Positions 8,128 to 18,369 of a stretch of DNA of 56,249 bases are shown here, piece by piece; position 1 is the first letter of the stretch, and each line of letters begins with the position of its first letter. A program made the position numbers and the translations under genes. The stretch is from the NCBI GenBank assembly GCA_012521705.1, contig JAAYLX010000035.1, forward strand, positions 1 to 56,249. Direction: 5' to 3'. This DNA is from Clostridiaceae bacterium (GTDB lineage: Bacteria > Bacillota > Clostridia > DSM-8532). Under the pieces are notes generated by a model that saw nothing but the letters and a program-made list of their open reading frames with translations, made no database searches and was not told the origin of the DNA.

Positions 8128-10388
8128 ATGAGAATCAATATTATTGATTACATAAAAAACAGATTCATGAATTCAAGCATCAGAACCAAAATGATATTAG
8201 TCAACTGCACTATAATTTTTATAGTGGCAGTTTCTATCGGAGCCACATCATATAAGCTATACCAGGAAACAATCACCAATCGTCTTACAGCCATAAACCA
8301 GAGAGATTTAAAACAAATAGGAATGAGCATAGATTACGTTCTTAAAGATATTGAAGATATGTCCTCCTTTATCGGAACCGACCACACTTTAAACAGAGCA
8401 ATCTCCTTTACCGAAGAAGAATTGGAAAACAGTCCTGGCGAGCAGTCATATATCAAATATCTCATCAACCACCTTCTTGTCTCAAAGAATTATATCAGTT
8501 TCATAAGCATCTACGCCGACAACGGCTTCAGCTATTATGCCTCCTCAGATAAAAGCAGCAATATTCCAGGCTTTGAAAGCATCAAAAAAACGGATATTTA
8601 TAAGAAGGCACTTGAATACAAGGGAGCTCCCTTCTGGGAATATGTTCCTAAAAGTGACATGAACTTTATTATCAACAACAAAAGCGATAAATTGTCTATG
8701 TTCCGAACCCTTCTGAAACTAAACGATTTCTCTGCCAAAGCCTTCATGATGATTTCCCTGAATCTGTCAGCGCTGAGCGATCTGTTTGACAATATCCTCG
8801 GCATTGAAAACAGTACGGTCATTTTCCTGGACGGGCAAGACCGGCCTGTCTTATATAAAACAAACATGCTTAGCGGTCTAAACATCAATGACATGGTGGC
8901 AAACATCCCCGAGGATGCTCTGAATATGACTGAAGGAACCAAAATTTATCCCTACAACGGGGAGGATCATCTTTTAACATACGTATCCATCAGGACAGGA
9001 TGGAAGATACTCAGCATAGTCCCCATGAAAAGCTATGCCATCAATTTAAGGTTTGTACCCGTAATTGTGATTGTCATATTTGTGCTTGCCCTGATACTTG
9101 GCCTATTGTTCACCACATTTACTTCCTCCCTCCTTACAAAACCCTTGTTGACGAGGAAAAAAGCAAAAGTAGAATCATAGAAAGGTACCACTCCCTGTTC
9201 ACAAAATATACCGATTTATTGAGGGAACGGCTATTATACGACCTTGTCTCAGACAGGCTCAAAAATCCTTCGGCTTTTTTCGATGAAAGCCCGAATTATT
9301 ACATAAATCTGCCTGACGAACCATGTTCTGTGGCAGTCATAAGACTTGAGGACAAGGATGATATTTACAGCTGTTTCACAAACAAAGAATTCGATTATTT
9401 AATGCTGCGGGTAACAGAAGGAATCAACAGCAAAAAAAGCGATGCCTGCAATTTTGAGTTATTTGTAAAAGATGATGACATTGTTCTTATTTCAGCCCAT
9501 GAGTCTTTAAACCAGGATAATTTCAAAGATTTTATTCATGAAATATTTAATTTTCTCCAGGACAATTTTGACCATCCTTTTGCCATCGGTGCAGGCAGTA
9601 TTGTTCCTTCACCCCTTCAGGCGCATAAATCCTACATTCAGGCACTTGCCGCCCTGGATACCGGACTGTTTCTTGGAAACAAACAGGTAGTCTTTTTCAG
9701 TGGTGAAATGTCCGAAGAAAACCTCCAGTACCTCTATCCTTTTTCCGATGAGGCAAAAATATTCAAAGCCATAGAAACGGGTGAGTTATCTGAAGTAAAG
9801 AAAGCCGTTGACGGCTTCTTTAGCAATTTTGAATGTGAGAATCAGGTAGACTGCAATTTTATTAAAAAGGCAGGGGCTCTTCTCCTTAACAATATAATGA
9901 GGTTTTGCTCCGAGAAAAACATTGATTCTTCTGAAATCCAGAAAATCATATTCAAAGCAATTGACGATGTTGCAGAATCCAGAACTCTTGAGATGATGAG
10001 CCGAAGAATAGTCAAAGTTATTGAAGATATACTGGACCAGATACACAGAAATGCTCCGGTCAACAAGTTTATTCAAAAAGCGGTAAATTATATACATAAC
10101 AATTACCACAAGGACATAAGCCTTAAAGAAGCTGCATTGGAACTCTATATATCCCCTGCATACCTGAGCTTTCTTTTTAAAAATGAGATGAAGATAACAT
10201 TCATTGACTACCTTAACAAATACAGAATACAGATGGCGAAGGAGCTTCTTAAGGACATAAGGCTTAAAAACTACGAGGTTGCCTTCAAAGTCGGTTTTCA
10301 GGATGAGAAATACTTCTATAAATTATTCAAGAAGTATACAGGGTTAACGGCCTCCCAGTACAGGGACAGCCTCAACGCGCTGAATTAA
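8128..10388 (+). pseudogene. AraC-family regulator with extracellular Cache-like sensor, split by a frameshift
   Basis: Two overlapping reading frames together make one regulator of about 770 aa. The first (ATG 8128 after AAAGGTG, to a stop at 9180) has a helix near residues 26-46, an extracellular Cache-like region and a second helix ending in TSSLLTKPL. The second frame picks up at about 9140 with LVDEEKSKSR, has a central region, and ends in a two-HTH AraC domain (about 10060-10388). Joining them needs a -1 shift near 9130-9165. A lost base in the CCC run at 9141-9143 would restore TKPLVDEE. It may be a true mutation, a sequencing error or, less likely, programmed frameshifting. It is divergent from the sugar ABC operon and probably its regulator. 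Confidence 0.8.
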
Positions 10389-10590
10389 TAAGTGCATTTG
10401 ATTACAGGGGGTAGAAAATCCGGTTTCCCATGCGCAGAACCTGAAGTGGCGCGGCAGAATCAGCCATGTTTGCATACTATATAAAGATTTACTGTTCATA
10501 AAAAAACATCGTATGAAGGAAGTCTGACGTGAAGCGCCAAATGTTGCATAAAGCTATAACCATGACATGTCCTGAATTTCAAAAGTAAAA
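10389..10590. other. intergenic stretch without recognised features
   Basis: Together with the terminator that follows, this forms a gap of about 317 nt between the AraC regulator and the transketolase genes. No ORF with a ribosome site, no repeat and no known RNA motif was recognised. Confidence 0.5.
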
Positions 10591-10621
10591 TAAAAAAGCA
10601 AGGCAATTTTGGCCTTGCTTT
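10591..10621 (-). terminator. terminator of the transketolase operon
   Basis: A 10-bp perfect stem AAAGCAAGGC/GCCTTGCTTT with a 7-nt loop is followed on the minus strand by TTTTTTATTTTA. It may also stop the converging AraC transcript weakly. Confidence 0.85.
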
Positions 10622-10705
10622 CCTCCTCTTTTAAGTGCGTAAACCTGTATAATCAAAATATCTTAGTGTACTGTGTGTTAAGCTGATTTACACTATATGA
10701 TAATC

Positions 10706-11641
10706 TTATTTCCTGTCCAGAACCTTTTTGGTCTTCTCAATAATATTCTCAGCAGTCAGACCATACATCTCAACCAGATGGGCTGGTTTTCCTGATTTTC
10801 CGAACTTGTCCTCAACGCCTACCATTTCAACGGGAACCGGACGGTTCTTGACCAGAACTTCAGCAACAGCGCTTCCCAGGCCGCCAACAACATTATGTTC
10901 CTCACAGGTTACTATAGCCCCTGTTTCGCTTGCCGCTTTAATAATCAGCTCAGTATCAATGGGTTTGATTGTATGAATATCTATGACTCTTGCCGATATT
11001 CCTTCAGCTTCAAGTTTTTCTGCTGCTTCCAACGCCTTATGAACCATAAATCCATTGGCTATTATGGTAACGTCTTTACCATCTTTCAAGGTAATACCTT
11101 TACCAATTTCAAATTTGGTTCCTGCGTCATATACAACCGGCACATCCAGTCTTCCAAGCCTCAGATAAACAGGACCATACATTTCGGCGGCCAGTTTTAC
11201 AAGGGCATTGGCAGAAACCGCATCTGCAGGTGAAACAACAGTCATTCCGGGAATAGAGCGCATAAGCGCGATATCTTCAATTGCCTGGTGGGACGCTCCG
11301 TCCTCTCCTACAGTGATTCCCGCATGGGTTGCCCCGATTTTGACATTGAGGTGCGGATAACCAATGGAATTTCTGATCTGGTCAAAAGCCCTGCCTGCAG
11401 CAAACATGGCAAAAGTACTTGCGAAAACTGTCTTCCCGCAGCTTGCAAGTCCTGCTGCCACCGCCATCATATTGGACTCGGCTATACCCATGTTAAAATG
11501 TCTCTCAGGATATTTCTTTTTAAATGAATCAGTTTTTGTGGATCCGGACAAGTCGGCATCCAGCACAATTATATTTTCATTGCCCCCGATTTCAGCAAGG
11601 GCCTGACCATAAGCAACACGCGTAGCGATTTTATCGGACAT
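10706..11641 (-). CDS. transketolase, C-terminal subunit
   Basis: About 311 aa, covering the pyrimidine-binding and C-terminal domains of transketolase. In this split form it pairs with the N-terminal subunit encoded just upstream to transfer two-carbon units in the pentose phosphate pathway with thiamine diphosphate. Family signatures include NMGIAESNMM, the region around the catalytic Glu, and ATHAGITVGEDGASHQAIED. ATG 11641 is preferred because GGAGGTA lies 7 nt before it; the upstream in-frame ATG is part of that ribosome site. The gap to the N-terminal subunit is about 50 nt. Confidence 0.94.
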   Translation of the reverse strand: MSDKIATRVAYGQALAEIGGNENIIVLDADLSGSTKTDSFKKKYPERHFNMGIAESNMMAVAAGLASCGKTVFASTFAMFAAGRAFDQIRNSIGYPHLNVKIGATHAGITVGEDGASHQAIEDIALMRSIPGMTVVSPADAVSANALVKLAAEMYGPVYLRLGRLDVPVVYDAGTKFEIGKGITLKDGKDVTIIANGFMVHKALEAAEKLEAEGISARVIDIHTIKPIDTELIIKAASETGAIVTCEEHNVVGGLGSAVAEVLVKNRPVPVEMVGVEDKFGKSGKPAHLVEMYGLTAENIIEKTKKVLDRK

Positions 11642-11694
11642 TGACAATACCTCCATAATTATTAAGATTGAAAAACATAAGTCAAGCTAAAATA

Positions 11695-12531
11695 TTACAG
11701 ACCTGCAAGATAGTCATCCAGTTCTTTTAAAGCCTGCTCGGCCTGTTCTTTCTTAGGCGCGCTGCCATGCCATGAAGCCAGGTTTTCCATAAATGAAACG
11801 CCTTTGCCTTTCACTGTACGGGCAACGATCACTGTTGGTTTTCCTTTGAAGGATTTTGCCTGTTCAACAGCCTTCTCTATTTCATCAAAGTCATGGCCAT
11901 TTATAGCTATTGCATTCCAGCCGAAAGACCTGAATTTGTCCGCAATGGGTTCCGGATTCATAACATCTGTAATTTTGCCGTCTATCTGAAGTCCGTTGTA
12001 ATCCACAAATGCTGTGAGATTATCAAGGTTATAATGAGCTGCTGCCATAGCAGCTTCCCAAACTTCCCCTTCCTGAAGCTCTCCGTCACCTAAAATGGCA
12101 AACACGCGGTAATCTTTACGGTCCACCTTACCTGCCAGCGCCATGCCAACAGCAGCAGAAATTCCCTGGCCCAAAGACCCTGTGGACATATCCACTCCGG
12201 GAACCTTGTCCATGTTGGGGTGACCTTCCAGATAACTGTCTGCCTGTCTGAATGTTTTCAGATCTTCAACAGGGAAAAATCCCCTGTTTGCCAGTGTGGC
12301 GTAAAGACCGGGAGTACAGTGCCCTTTTGAAAGTACAAGTCTGTCCCTGTCAGGATTTTTCGGATGCTGAGGGTCAATATTCATCTCTTTAAAATACAAA
12401 TACGTCAAAATATCTGCCACTGACAGAGAACCTCCGGGATGACCGCTTCCTGCAGAGGAAACCGCAGTTATTATGTCCTTCCGGATTTGGGTAGAAATTC
12501 TTTTTAGTTGCGATTTTACCATTGCATCCAT
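11695..12531 (-). CDS. transketolase, N-terminal subunit
   Basis: A 278-aa thiamine diphosphate-binding half of a split transketolase. It shows SSAGSGHPGGSLS near residue 20, LSKGHCTPGLYATL, and the ThDP/Mg motif ILGDGELQEGEVWEA followed by FVDYNGLQIDG. ATG 12531 has AAAGGAGA 8 nt upstream and is preferred over an in-frame start 39 nt earlier that would lack a ribosome site. It is first in a two-gene operon with the C-terminal subunit. Confidence 0.95.
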   Translation of the reverse strand: MDAMVKSQLKRISTQIRKDIITAVSSAGSGHPGGSLSVADILTYLYFKEMNIDPQHPKNPDRDRLVLSKGHCTPGLYATLANRGFFPVEDLKTFRQADSYLEGHPNMDKVPGVDMSTGSLGQGISAAVGMALAGKVDRKDYRVFAILGDGELQEGEVWEAAMAAAHYNLDNLTAFVDYNGLQIDGKITDVMNPEPIADKFRSFGWNAIAINGHDFDEIEKAVEQAKSFKGKPTVIVARTVKGKGVSFMENLASWHGSAPKKEQAEQALKELDDYLAGL

Positions 12532-12616
12532 AAAATTGTCTCCTTTGTATGATATAATAATACAATTCATTATAACATTTTATAGTTTAGAAGGTAAACT
12601 GCTTAATACAATCAAT

Positions 12617-13522
12617 TTATTCTTCGGTCGTAAGGGGCTGGAAACCTTCTCCCAGTACCTCTCTTACGTCAATAAGCAGGATAAAGGCATTGGGGTCATA
12701 TTCCTTGACTATCTGCCTGACCGTACCAATCTCCTCACGCTTTACAACACAAAGAAGCACCAGTTTGTCTTTCCCGCTGTACATTCCCATACCTTTAAGG
12801 CCGGTCACGCCCCTGTCCACATCGTGGAGGAGCCTTTGGGCAATCTGGTCCGAATGGTCTGATATAATCAAAAGACCTTTAGCAAAATTAAGGCCTTCAA
12901 GGTATGCGTCAATGGTTATCGTGGATATATAAAGGCTGAATGCCGCGTAAAGGCCGAGCTTGACACTTCTGAAGGCAATTGTGGCAAATAGTATTACAAG
13001 TCCGTCCAGGAACAAAAGGTACTGTCCCATGGAGAACCTTGGGTACAGTTTTTTGAGGATTGCAGCAGCAAGATCGGTTCCTCCCGTTGTCGCATTCTCC
13101 TTCAGTATTATTCCCAGGCCAATACCCATGATGAATCCGCCCACAATTGAATTCAGCAAAAGGTCGGGAATAGCCATTGATGTGTCAAACTCAGTGATAA
13201 ATTCTGTGAAATATTTAAAGTAAGGGCTGGTTATATCGATAAGGGATGATAATGCAACTGCTCCGAATAAGGATCTTATGAGAAAGCTCCGGCCCCGGCT
13301 TTTATATCCCGAAAGAAACAGAGGAAGATTGAAGGCGAACATTAATAAACCCACAGGAACTTTTCCGTCCATCAAATGGTGGATAACTGTTGACAGTCCC
13401 GACACACCACCCGGAGCTATCTTGAAAGGAATCAGGAACAGATTCATGGCAATGGTTACAATCAGACAACCCAATAGTATAAAAAGGTATGTCCGCCAGG
13501 TACCTTTATTCAATCTTATCAT
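12617..13522 (-). CDS. YitT family membrane protein
   Basis: A 301-aa membrane protein with about five N-terminal helices (residues 12-200) containing FLIPFKIAPGGVSGLSTVI and the glycine-rich ENATTGGTDLAAAIL, followed by a soluble C-terminal DUF2179 domain (KGMGMYSGKDKLVLLCVVKR). This architecture defines the YitT/DUF161 family, whose transport function remains poorly defined. It is transcribed alone between the rpmE terminator and the transketolase operon. Confidence 0.9.
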   Translation of the reverse strand: MIRLNKGTWRTYLFILLGCLIVTIAMNLFLIPFKIAPGGVSGLSTVIHHLMDGKVPVGLLMFAFNLPLFLSGYKSRGRSFLIRSLFGAVALSSLIDITSPYFKYFTEFITEFDTSMAIPDLLLNSIVGGFIMGIGLGIILKENATTGGTDLAAAILKKLYPRFSMGQYLLFLDGLVILFATIAFRSVKLGLYAAFSLYISTITIDAYLEGLNFAKGLLIISDHSDQIAQRLLHDVDRGVTGLKGMGMYSGKDKLVLLCVVKREEIGTVRQIVKEYDPNAFILLIDVREVLGEGFQPLTTEE

Positions 13523-13562
13523 TGTTTTTTACTCCTTCATCCTCATATTATATGAAAAACAG

Positions 13563-13592
13563 ACAAAAAAAAACCGGGAATTACCCCGGTTT
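13563..13592 (-). terminator. terminator downstream of rpmE
   Basis: On the minus strand, stem AAACCGGG/CCCGGTTT is followed by nine T, about 100 nt after the rpmE stop. Confidence 0.85.
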
Positions 13593-13690
13593 ATTGTGTT
13601 GATAAAATAACCTGTTGTATTGAAAATCTGATATTCGGAATTATGCATGTAAGCTTTATTAATCACGTATAAAATCCATGTAAAACCCGA

Positions 13691-13891
13691 TTATTTAATA
13701 CCGTACTTCTTCTTGAACTTATCAACACGGCCACCGGAATCAACAAGTTTCTGTTTACCAGTAAAGAACGGGTGACACTGTGAACAAATTTCCACTTTAA
13801 GTTCAGGCTTTGTAGAACCTGTCTCAAAAGTTTCTCCACATGCACAACGAACTATCGCTTTACCGTAGTTTGGATGGATACCTTCCTGCAT
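13691..13891 (-). CDS. rpmE: 50S ribosomal protein L31
   Basis: A 66-aa ribosomal protein L31 of the zinc-binding class, with the ligand pairs CAC near residue 16 and CSQC near residue 36 and the typical [17 protein letters not shown] core. ATG 13891 follows GAGGTGAAAACC; a longer open frame upstream lacks a ribosome site. It follows rho, a common clostridial arrangement, with a gap of about 117 nt, and is closed by the hairpin at 13563-13592. Confidence 0.97.
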   Translation of the reverse strand: MQEGIHPNYGKAIVRCACGETFETGSTKPELKVEICSQCHPFFTGKQKLVDSGGRVDKFKKKYGIK

Positions 13892-14008
13892 GGTTTTCAC
13901 CTCGCTTAAATGACTTAATGTGTTTATAAAAATCTTTGCTTGTAAATGCAACTTAAAAAAAGCGCCGTGAGGTATTTTATCATAACATAGGTCAATATGC
14001 AAGTAAAA

Positions 14009-15982
14009 CTACTTATATATTATATCGTAACCGTTCTTCTCTCTCTGAGCAAAGGCAGTATTGATACCGTTTATAAACTCTTCGTTTGTTTTTGTGTTCA
14101 TAAGCCTGTTAACAATCATTTCTGTAACATCTGCGGTACCCACGTTGCTCATTGCCTTGCGTATAGCCCAGATTCCCTCAAGTTCTTTCTGGGTCAAAAG
14201 TAGCTCTTCGCGACGTGTTCCGGACCGGTTGATATCAATTGCAGGGAAGATGCGTTTTTCAGACAGCTTCCTGTCAAGATGCAATTCCATATTACCGGTT
14301 CCCTTGAATTCCTCGTAAATAACATCATCCATACGGCTTCCGGTATCAATAAGGGCGGTAGCTATAATTGTCAGGCTTCCGCCATTTTCGATATTTCTTG
14401 CCGAACCGAAGAAGCGTTTGGGTTTGTGAAGGGCGCCAGGATCCAATCCTCCTGAAAGTGTCCTTCCCGTAGGAGGTATTGTAAGGTTATACGCCCTTGC
14501 CAGTCTTGTTATACTGTCAAGGAGAATGACAACATCCTTATTGTGCTCGACCAGGCGCTGTGCTCTTTCAAGGACCATTTCGGCAACTTTTATATGATGG
14601 TCCGGAAGCTCATCGAAGGTTGAATAGATAACTTCCCCTTTGATGGACCTCTGCATGTCGGTAACTTCTTCCGGTCTTTCATCTATAAGAAGAACTATCA
14701 CTTCGATTTCAGGATATTTTGTGGTTATGGCGTTTGCTATTTTTTTAAGGAGTATGGTCTTACCGGCCTTAGGAGGGGATACAATAAGCCCGCGCTGGCC
14801 CTTACCGATAGGCGCTATCAAGTCTATAAGGCGGGTGGACAATTCTTTTGGATCCACTTCCAGGGTTATTCGTGAGTCAGGATAAATGGGGGTAAGATGC
14901 TCGAAAGACCGCCTTTTTAACGCAACTTCCGGGGGATCTCCGTTAACAGAAGTCACGTAAAGCAAGGCCTGGAACTTCTCGCCCTCTTTCTGAATTCTTC
15001 CCTTACCAACTATTTTGTCGCCGGTTTTTAAATTGAAACGCCGGATTTGTGATGGAGAAACATATATATCCTTGGGACCGGAAAGATAGTTATGCCCTCT
15101 TAAAAAGCCGTAACCGTCAGGAAGGACTTCAAGAATTCCGGAAACGGGATTATCGCTCTCCAGCCGCGAGAGATCCCTGTTTCTTGAATATCTCTGTACT
15201 TTGCTGTCGTCTTCCTGAAGGCATTCTTCCTTAAGCCATTCTTCTTTTGCTTCATCCTGCTCCTGGGTTATGCATGGTTCAATGTCCAGTCCCGAATAAA
15301 GTTCTTCTTTCGGAGGCTGTTCCGTTACAATGTTTTCGGTATCTACAGTTTTTCCGATTTCATCCGATATGGGGGTTTCTTCAGTTTTAATATCTTCAAC
15401 AGCTTTTTCAGCATCATATTTAGTTTCTTCAGAAGCCGTTACGCTCTTTACATCCTCTATAGCATCAGCTTCGGTCTCAGCTTTTTTCTTTTTCCTGCCC
15501 CGGGTGGATTTAGTCTTTCCTTCGGCTTTCAAATCCGCAGACTCAGAAGGGCTATCTTCAACCTTTTCAGAGATTTCCTGGCTTTCATCTGCTTTAGCCT
15601 CTTCTTGATCCAAGCTTTTTTCCGGTTCTTTGGCAGCCTTGGTTTTTGTCCCGGAGGACTTTGGCCTTCCCGGCCTTTTTTTGGACCCCTTTGAGGAAGT
15701 CTCTTTCTCCTGTTCAGGTTCTTTTATTGATTCTGATTCAATGTCCGCTTTATTTTCTGTTTCATTGTCCGGGCCGGATTCTGTTTCGGTTTCGAAAGCA
15801 GCTTTATTCTCAGCCTCCTCGCCACCGCTGTTCATATCCGCAGCCGGTAATCCGCCCGCGTTTGCAATCAATTCAATTAATTCATTTTTCTTAAGTCTGG
15901 AAGCTCCCTTTATATCCAGCATCTTTGCTATATACCTGAGATCTTGTATCGTCTTCCGCTCAAGAATAGACTTGTCTTCCAT
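14009..15982 (-). CDS. rho: transcription termination factor Rho with a large charged insertion
   Basis: Hexameric RNA-dependent ATPase that terminates transcription. It is 657 aa against about 420 for E. coli Rho. Residues 1-45 are the Rho_N helical domain. Residues about 50-268 are an Glu/Lys/Ser-rich insertion with two AT-hook-like cores (KKRPGRPK at 101-108 and RGRKKKK at 161-167). The RNA-binding cold-shock domain spans about 278-350, Walker A (SPPKAGKT) 402-409, and Walker B (VVILLDS) lies near 495. A promoter at 16316-16345 would give a leader of about 325 nt, fitting the autogenous attenuation known for rho genes. rpmE follows. Confidence 0.97.
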   Translation of the reverse strand: MEDKSILERKTIQDLRYIAKMLDIKGASRLKKNELIELIANAGGLPAADMNSGGEEAENKAAFETETESGPDNETENKADIESESIKEPEQEKETSSKGSKKRPGRPKSSGTKTKAAKEPEKSLDQEEAKADESQEISEKVEDSPSESADLKAEGKTKSTRGRKKKKAETEADAIEDVKSVTASEETKYDAEKAVEDIKTEETPISDEIGKTVDTENIVTEQPPKEELYSGLDIEPCITQEQDEAKEEWLKEECLQEDDSKVQRYSRNRDLSRLESDNPVSGILEVLPDGYGFLRGHNYLSGPKDIYVSPSQIRRFNLKTGDKIVGKGRIQKEGEKFQALLYVTSVNGDPPEVALKRRSFEHLTPIYPDSRITLEVDPKELSTRLIDLIAPIGKGQRGLIVSPPKAGKTILLKKIANAITTKYPEIEVIVLLIDERPEEVTDMQRSIKGEVIYSTFDELPDHHIKVAEMVLERAQRLVEHNKDVVILLDSITRLARAYNLTIPPTGRTLSGGLDPGALHKPKRFFGSARNIENGGSLTIIATALIDTGSRMDDVIYEEFKGTGNMELHLDRKLSEKRIFPAIDINRSGTRREELLLTQKELEGIWAIRKAMSNVGTADVTEMIVNRLMNTKTNEEFINGINTAFAQREKNGYDIIYK

Positions 15983-16315
15983 AATACACCGCCTTGTATA
16001 ATTAAAAGTGTTGCTTAATTTTCTGAGGATAAAAAAGAAATAACTTTACAGCACCCTTATAACCTTATGCATTAAAGGGTTTTACGATTATAAATACTGA
16101 ATTTCATATCAGCGAAATTGCCTATAATATTTTAAGAACCTGCAATTATTATGTGCACAGTCCGTTAAATAATTTTAAATAGCTTCCGGAAGTAATCTGA
16201 AAGAAAACTCACGGTTTAACAACATCACAAAACATACATACCATACTATTCAATTTCATTTATGTTGATTCTTCCAAGGGAAATATCACAGACAGGAGTT
16301 CCTCTTAACAGAAAT
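15983..16315 (-). other. long untranslated leader of rho
   Basis: About 330 nt between the predicted rho transcription start and the rho ATG. No ORF with a ribosome site and no intrinsic terminator was found. A long unstructured leader would suit Rho-dependent autoregulation; this is inferred. Confidence 0.5.
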
Positions 16316-16345
16316 AATATACCAATTTTTTCAACCCTTTGTCAA
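16316..16345 (-). promoter_or_regulatory. sigma-A promoter of rho
   Basis: On the minus strand, perfect -35 TTGACA (16340-16345) and -10 TATATT (16316-16321) are separated by 18 bp, between dnaX and rho. Confidence 0.7.
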
Positions 16346-16466
16346 CTATTACTATTACGTAAATACTTAAAAAATATTGATATGCTTAAGTATTGGCAGG
16401 ACTAACATGAATTATTCCCCAAAAAAATATAATAATTTTCCCATGAACAATAATTTTTACCAGTGA

Positions 16467-18194
16467 TTATTCTTCAATTTTGAGTTCGATATGATTCTCC
16501 TGTGCAAAAGCCATAAGCTTTTCAAGGACCGGATCTGCATCATCGTTAGATTTTTGTTCCCCTATGGACTTTTCATCTGTGATTTTAACTTCCACATCCA
16601 TGCCCATGGTTTTTAAAAATGCTTCCTTAATTGTATTGATACTGTCACTTCTGTTTAATACGGTCTTTTTGAGATTATCCTCACCCGGGACAATAATATA
16701 GGCAGTTCTGTCCTTTATCATGCACTCGGTATCCAGAAGATATACATACACTTTCATCTTGTTTGAAGCCCTTATGCCCTCAACAATTTTAGGCCAGTCT
16801 TCCAGCCTTCTGTATTCCGGATTTCCTGTTTCAGGTTCAACGCTTTTATGCAATTCCTTCGGTTTACTATCCTCTTTTTTTGCTTCAGTTCTGGTTCTGC
16901 TTCCTTTTACCTCGGGTTTGCCTGAGCTACCCGCGCTTTTATTGGTGCTGACATAGGAAGAAGTATAAATATTTTCGGAATTTACAATGGTATCAGATTT
17001 TATTTTTATTAAATTTAAATTCTTTTCAATTTCCTGAAGCCTTGATTCAATTTGGTTTAATCTGTCCTCAGAAATACCTGTAGAGACATTTATGCTGCCT
17101 TCACCTGCATAAAGGGAACAAAGTTTAACCATGGTTACCTCAAAGAGTATCCTCTGGTTTTCCGACCACTTTAATTTTCCTTCTGTTTCCGAAAGTTCCC
17201 TGATGATATTAATAATCTGATTTAACTCGGTGTTGTCGGCGGACTCCCTCACCCACTGGAGCTCTTCCTGGTCAAGTTCAATCAGTTTTTCGGCTTCTCC
17301 GCCTGTCTTTAAAAGCATGAGATTTCTGAACCATTCAATGAGTTGGGAGCACAGGTTTACAAGGTCCTTTCCCTCGTCCATGGCTGTTTTTATACAGCTA
17401 AGCGCCTCCTGCACATCCCTGTTTAAAATGGAGTGGGCAAGATTCTTTATTGCCTCGCTTGCTGCCAGCCCGGCAATATCGGCGACATCCTGCCGTTTTA
17501 TATTGCTCTTTCCAAGGGAAATACACTGGTCAAGCAGGCTTATGGCATCACGCATTCCACCCTGGGAAAGGCGGGCTATAAGATAGATTGCATTATCGTC
17601 AAAGGATACGCCGGTATCCCGTGCAATTACTTTAAGTCTTTCAGCAATGCCTTTTAATGAAATCCTTTTAAAGTCGAAACGCTGGCACCTTGAAAGAATG
17701 GTAGCCGGAATTTTATGGGGTTCGGTTGTCGCAAGTATGAAAACAACATTCTCAGGAGGCTCTTCAAGGGTTTTCAAAAGCGCGTTGAAGGCCCCTGTGG
17801 ACAGCATATGGACTTCATCTATGATATAGACTTTATAGCGGGTAAGGGCAGGTACATACATAACAGCCTCTTTTATTTCGCGGACATCATCCACGCCGTT
17901 GTTGGAAGCTGCGTCTATCTCCACCACATCCATTACCGAGCCGTCATTGATACCTTTGCAGATACTGCATTCATTGCAGGGGTTTCCATCAACCTGGTTC
18001 AGACAGTTAACCGCTTTTGCAAAAATCTTTGCCAGGGTTGTTTTTCCTGTTCCCCTGGTGCCGCAGAAAAGATATGCATGGCTGATGGTGTTGTTGATAA
18101 TACTGTTTTTCAGCGTGGTGACAATATGCTGCTGTTCAACAACATCATCAAAGGCTGCCGGTCTCCATTTACGGTACAACGCGATATGTGCCAT
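16467..18194 (-). CDS. dnaX: DNA polymerase III gamma/tau subunit
   Basis: Clamp-loader ATPase of the replicative polymerase, 575 aa from ATG 18194. That start is chosen because GGGGGAAGAG lies just upstream; the longer frame begins at an in-frame TTG inside this site. Walker A GTRGTGKT lies at 45-52, zinc Cys at 64, 73, 76 and 79, DEVH near 125 and the SRC motif near 170. Residues 370 to the end form the tau-specific part. Codons 438-440 (GCA AAA AAA) hold A AAA AAA in the -1 slippery register, and the -1 frame stops after two codons, so a gamma-like product of about 442 aa is possible. Confidence 0.97.
   Translation of the reverse strand: MAHIALYRKWRPAAFDDVVEQQHIVTTLKNSIINNTISHAYLFCGTRGTGKTTLAKIFAKAVNCLNQVDGNPCNECSICKGINDGSVMDVVEIDAASNNGVDDVREIKEAVMYVPALTRYKVYIIDEVHMLSTGAFNALLKTLEEPPENVVFILATTEPHKIPATILSRCQRFDFKRISLKGIAERLKVIARDTGVSFDDNAIYLIARLSQGGMRDAISLLDQCISLGKSNIKRQDVADIAGLAASEAIKNLAHSILNRDVQEALSCIKTAMDEGKDLVNLCSQLIEWFRNLMLLKTGGEAEKLIELDQEELQWVRESADNTELNQIINIIRELSETEGKLKWSENQRILFEVTMVKLCSLYAGEGSINVSTGISEDRLNQIESRLQEIEKNLNLIKIKSDTIVNSENIYTSSYVSTNKSAGSSGKPEVKGSRTRTEAKKEDSKPKELHKSVEPETGNPEYRRLEDWPKIVEGIRASNKMKVYVYLLDTECMIKDRTAYIIVPGEDNLKKTVLNRSDSINTIKEAFLKTMGMDVEVKITDEKSIGEQKSNDDADPVLEKLMAFAQENHIELKIEE
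16867..16883 (-). promoter_or_regulatory. candidate programmed -1 frameshift site in dnaX
   Basis: Seven A on the minus strand (16875-16881) read as gcA AAA AAA gag in the tau frame. A one-base backward slip gives AGA GGA TAG, so translation would end at 16867. E. coli dnaX uses an analogous A AAA AAG site with an early -1 stop. No strong downstream stem was found, so efficiency is unknown. Confidence 0.5.
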
Positions 18195-18331
18195 TTCTCT
18201 TCCCCCTGTCAACGTATCAGCGTAATTATAATATATACCAAAGTGAGATTTATAAAAAGGTTTTTGTCAGAAAAGTCCTGAATCCGGTAAGTCTTAAGAC
18301 TTGTCTGTGGGCTGTGCTTAATTAAATATAT

Positions 18332-18357
18332 AAAAAAACGAGGCTAATAAACCTCGT
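18332..18357 (-). terminator. terminator of the SRP RNA gene
   Basis: On the minus strand, stem ACGAGG/CCTCGT with an 8-nt loop is followed by TTTTTTTA, directly after the SRP RNA 3' end. Confidence 0.85.
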
Positions 18358-18369
18358 ATTTTTTTATGT

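Noticed and set aside
9150..9165. Programmed -1 ribosomal frameshift in the AraC regulator at the A6 run
   Set aside because: In the zero frame the run reads agg aaa aaa gca, so the heptamer is not in X XXY YYZ register; a base loss or sequencing error is simpler.
18289..18302. 14-bp palindrome AAGTCTTAAGACTT upstream of dnaX
   Set aside because: Short, AT-rich and not positioned on an identifiable promoter; could be chance.
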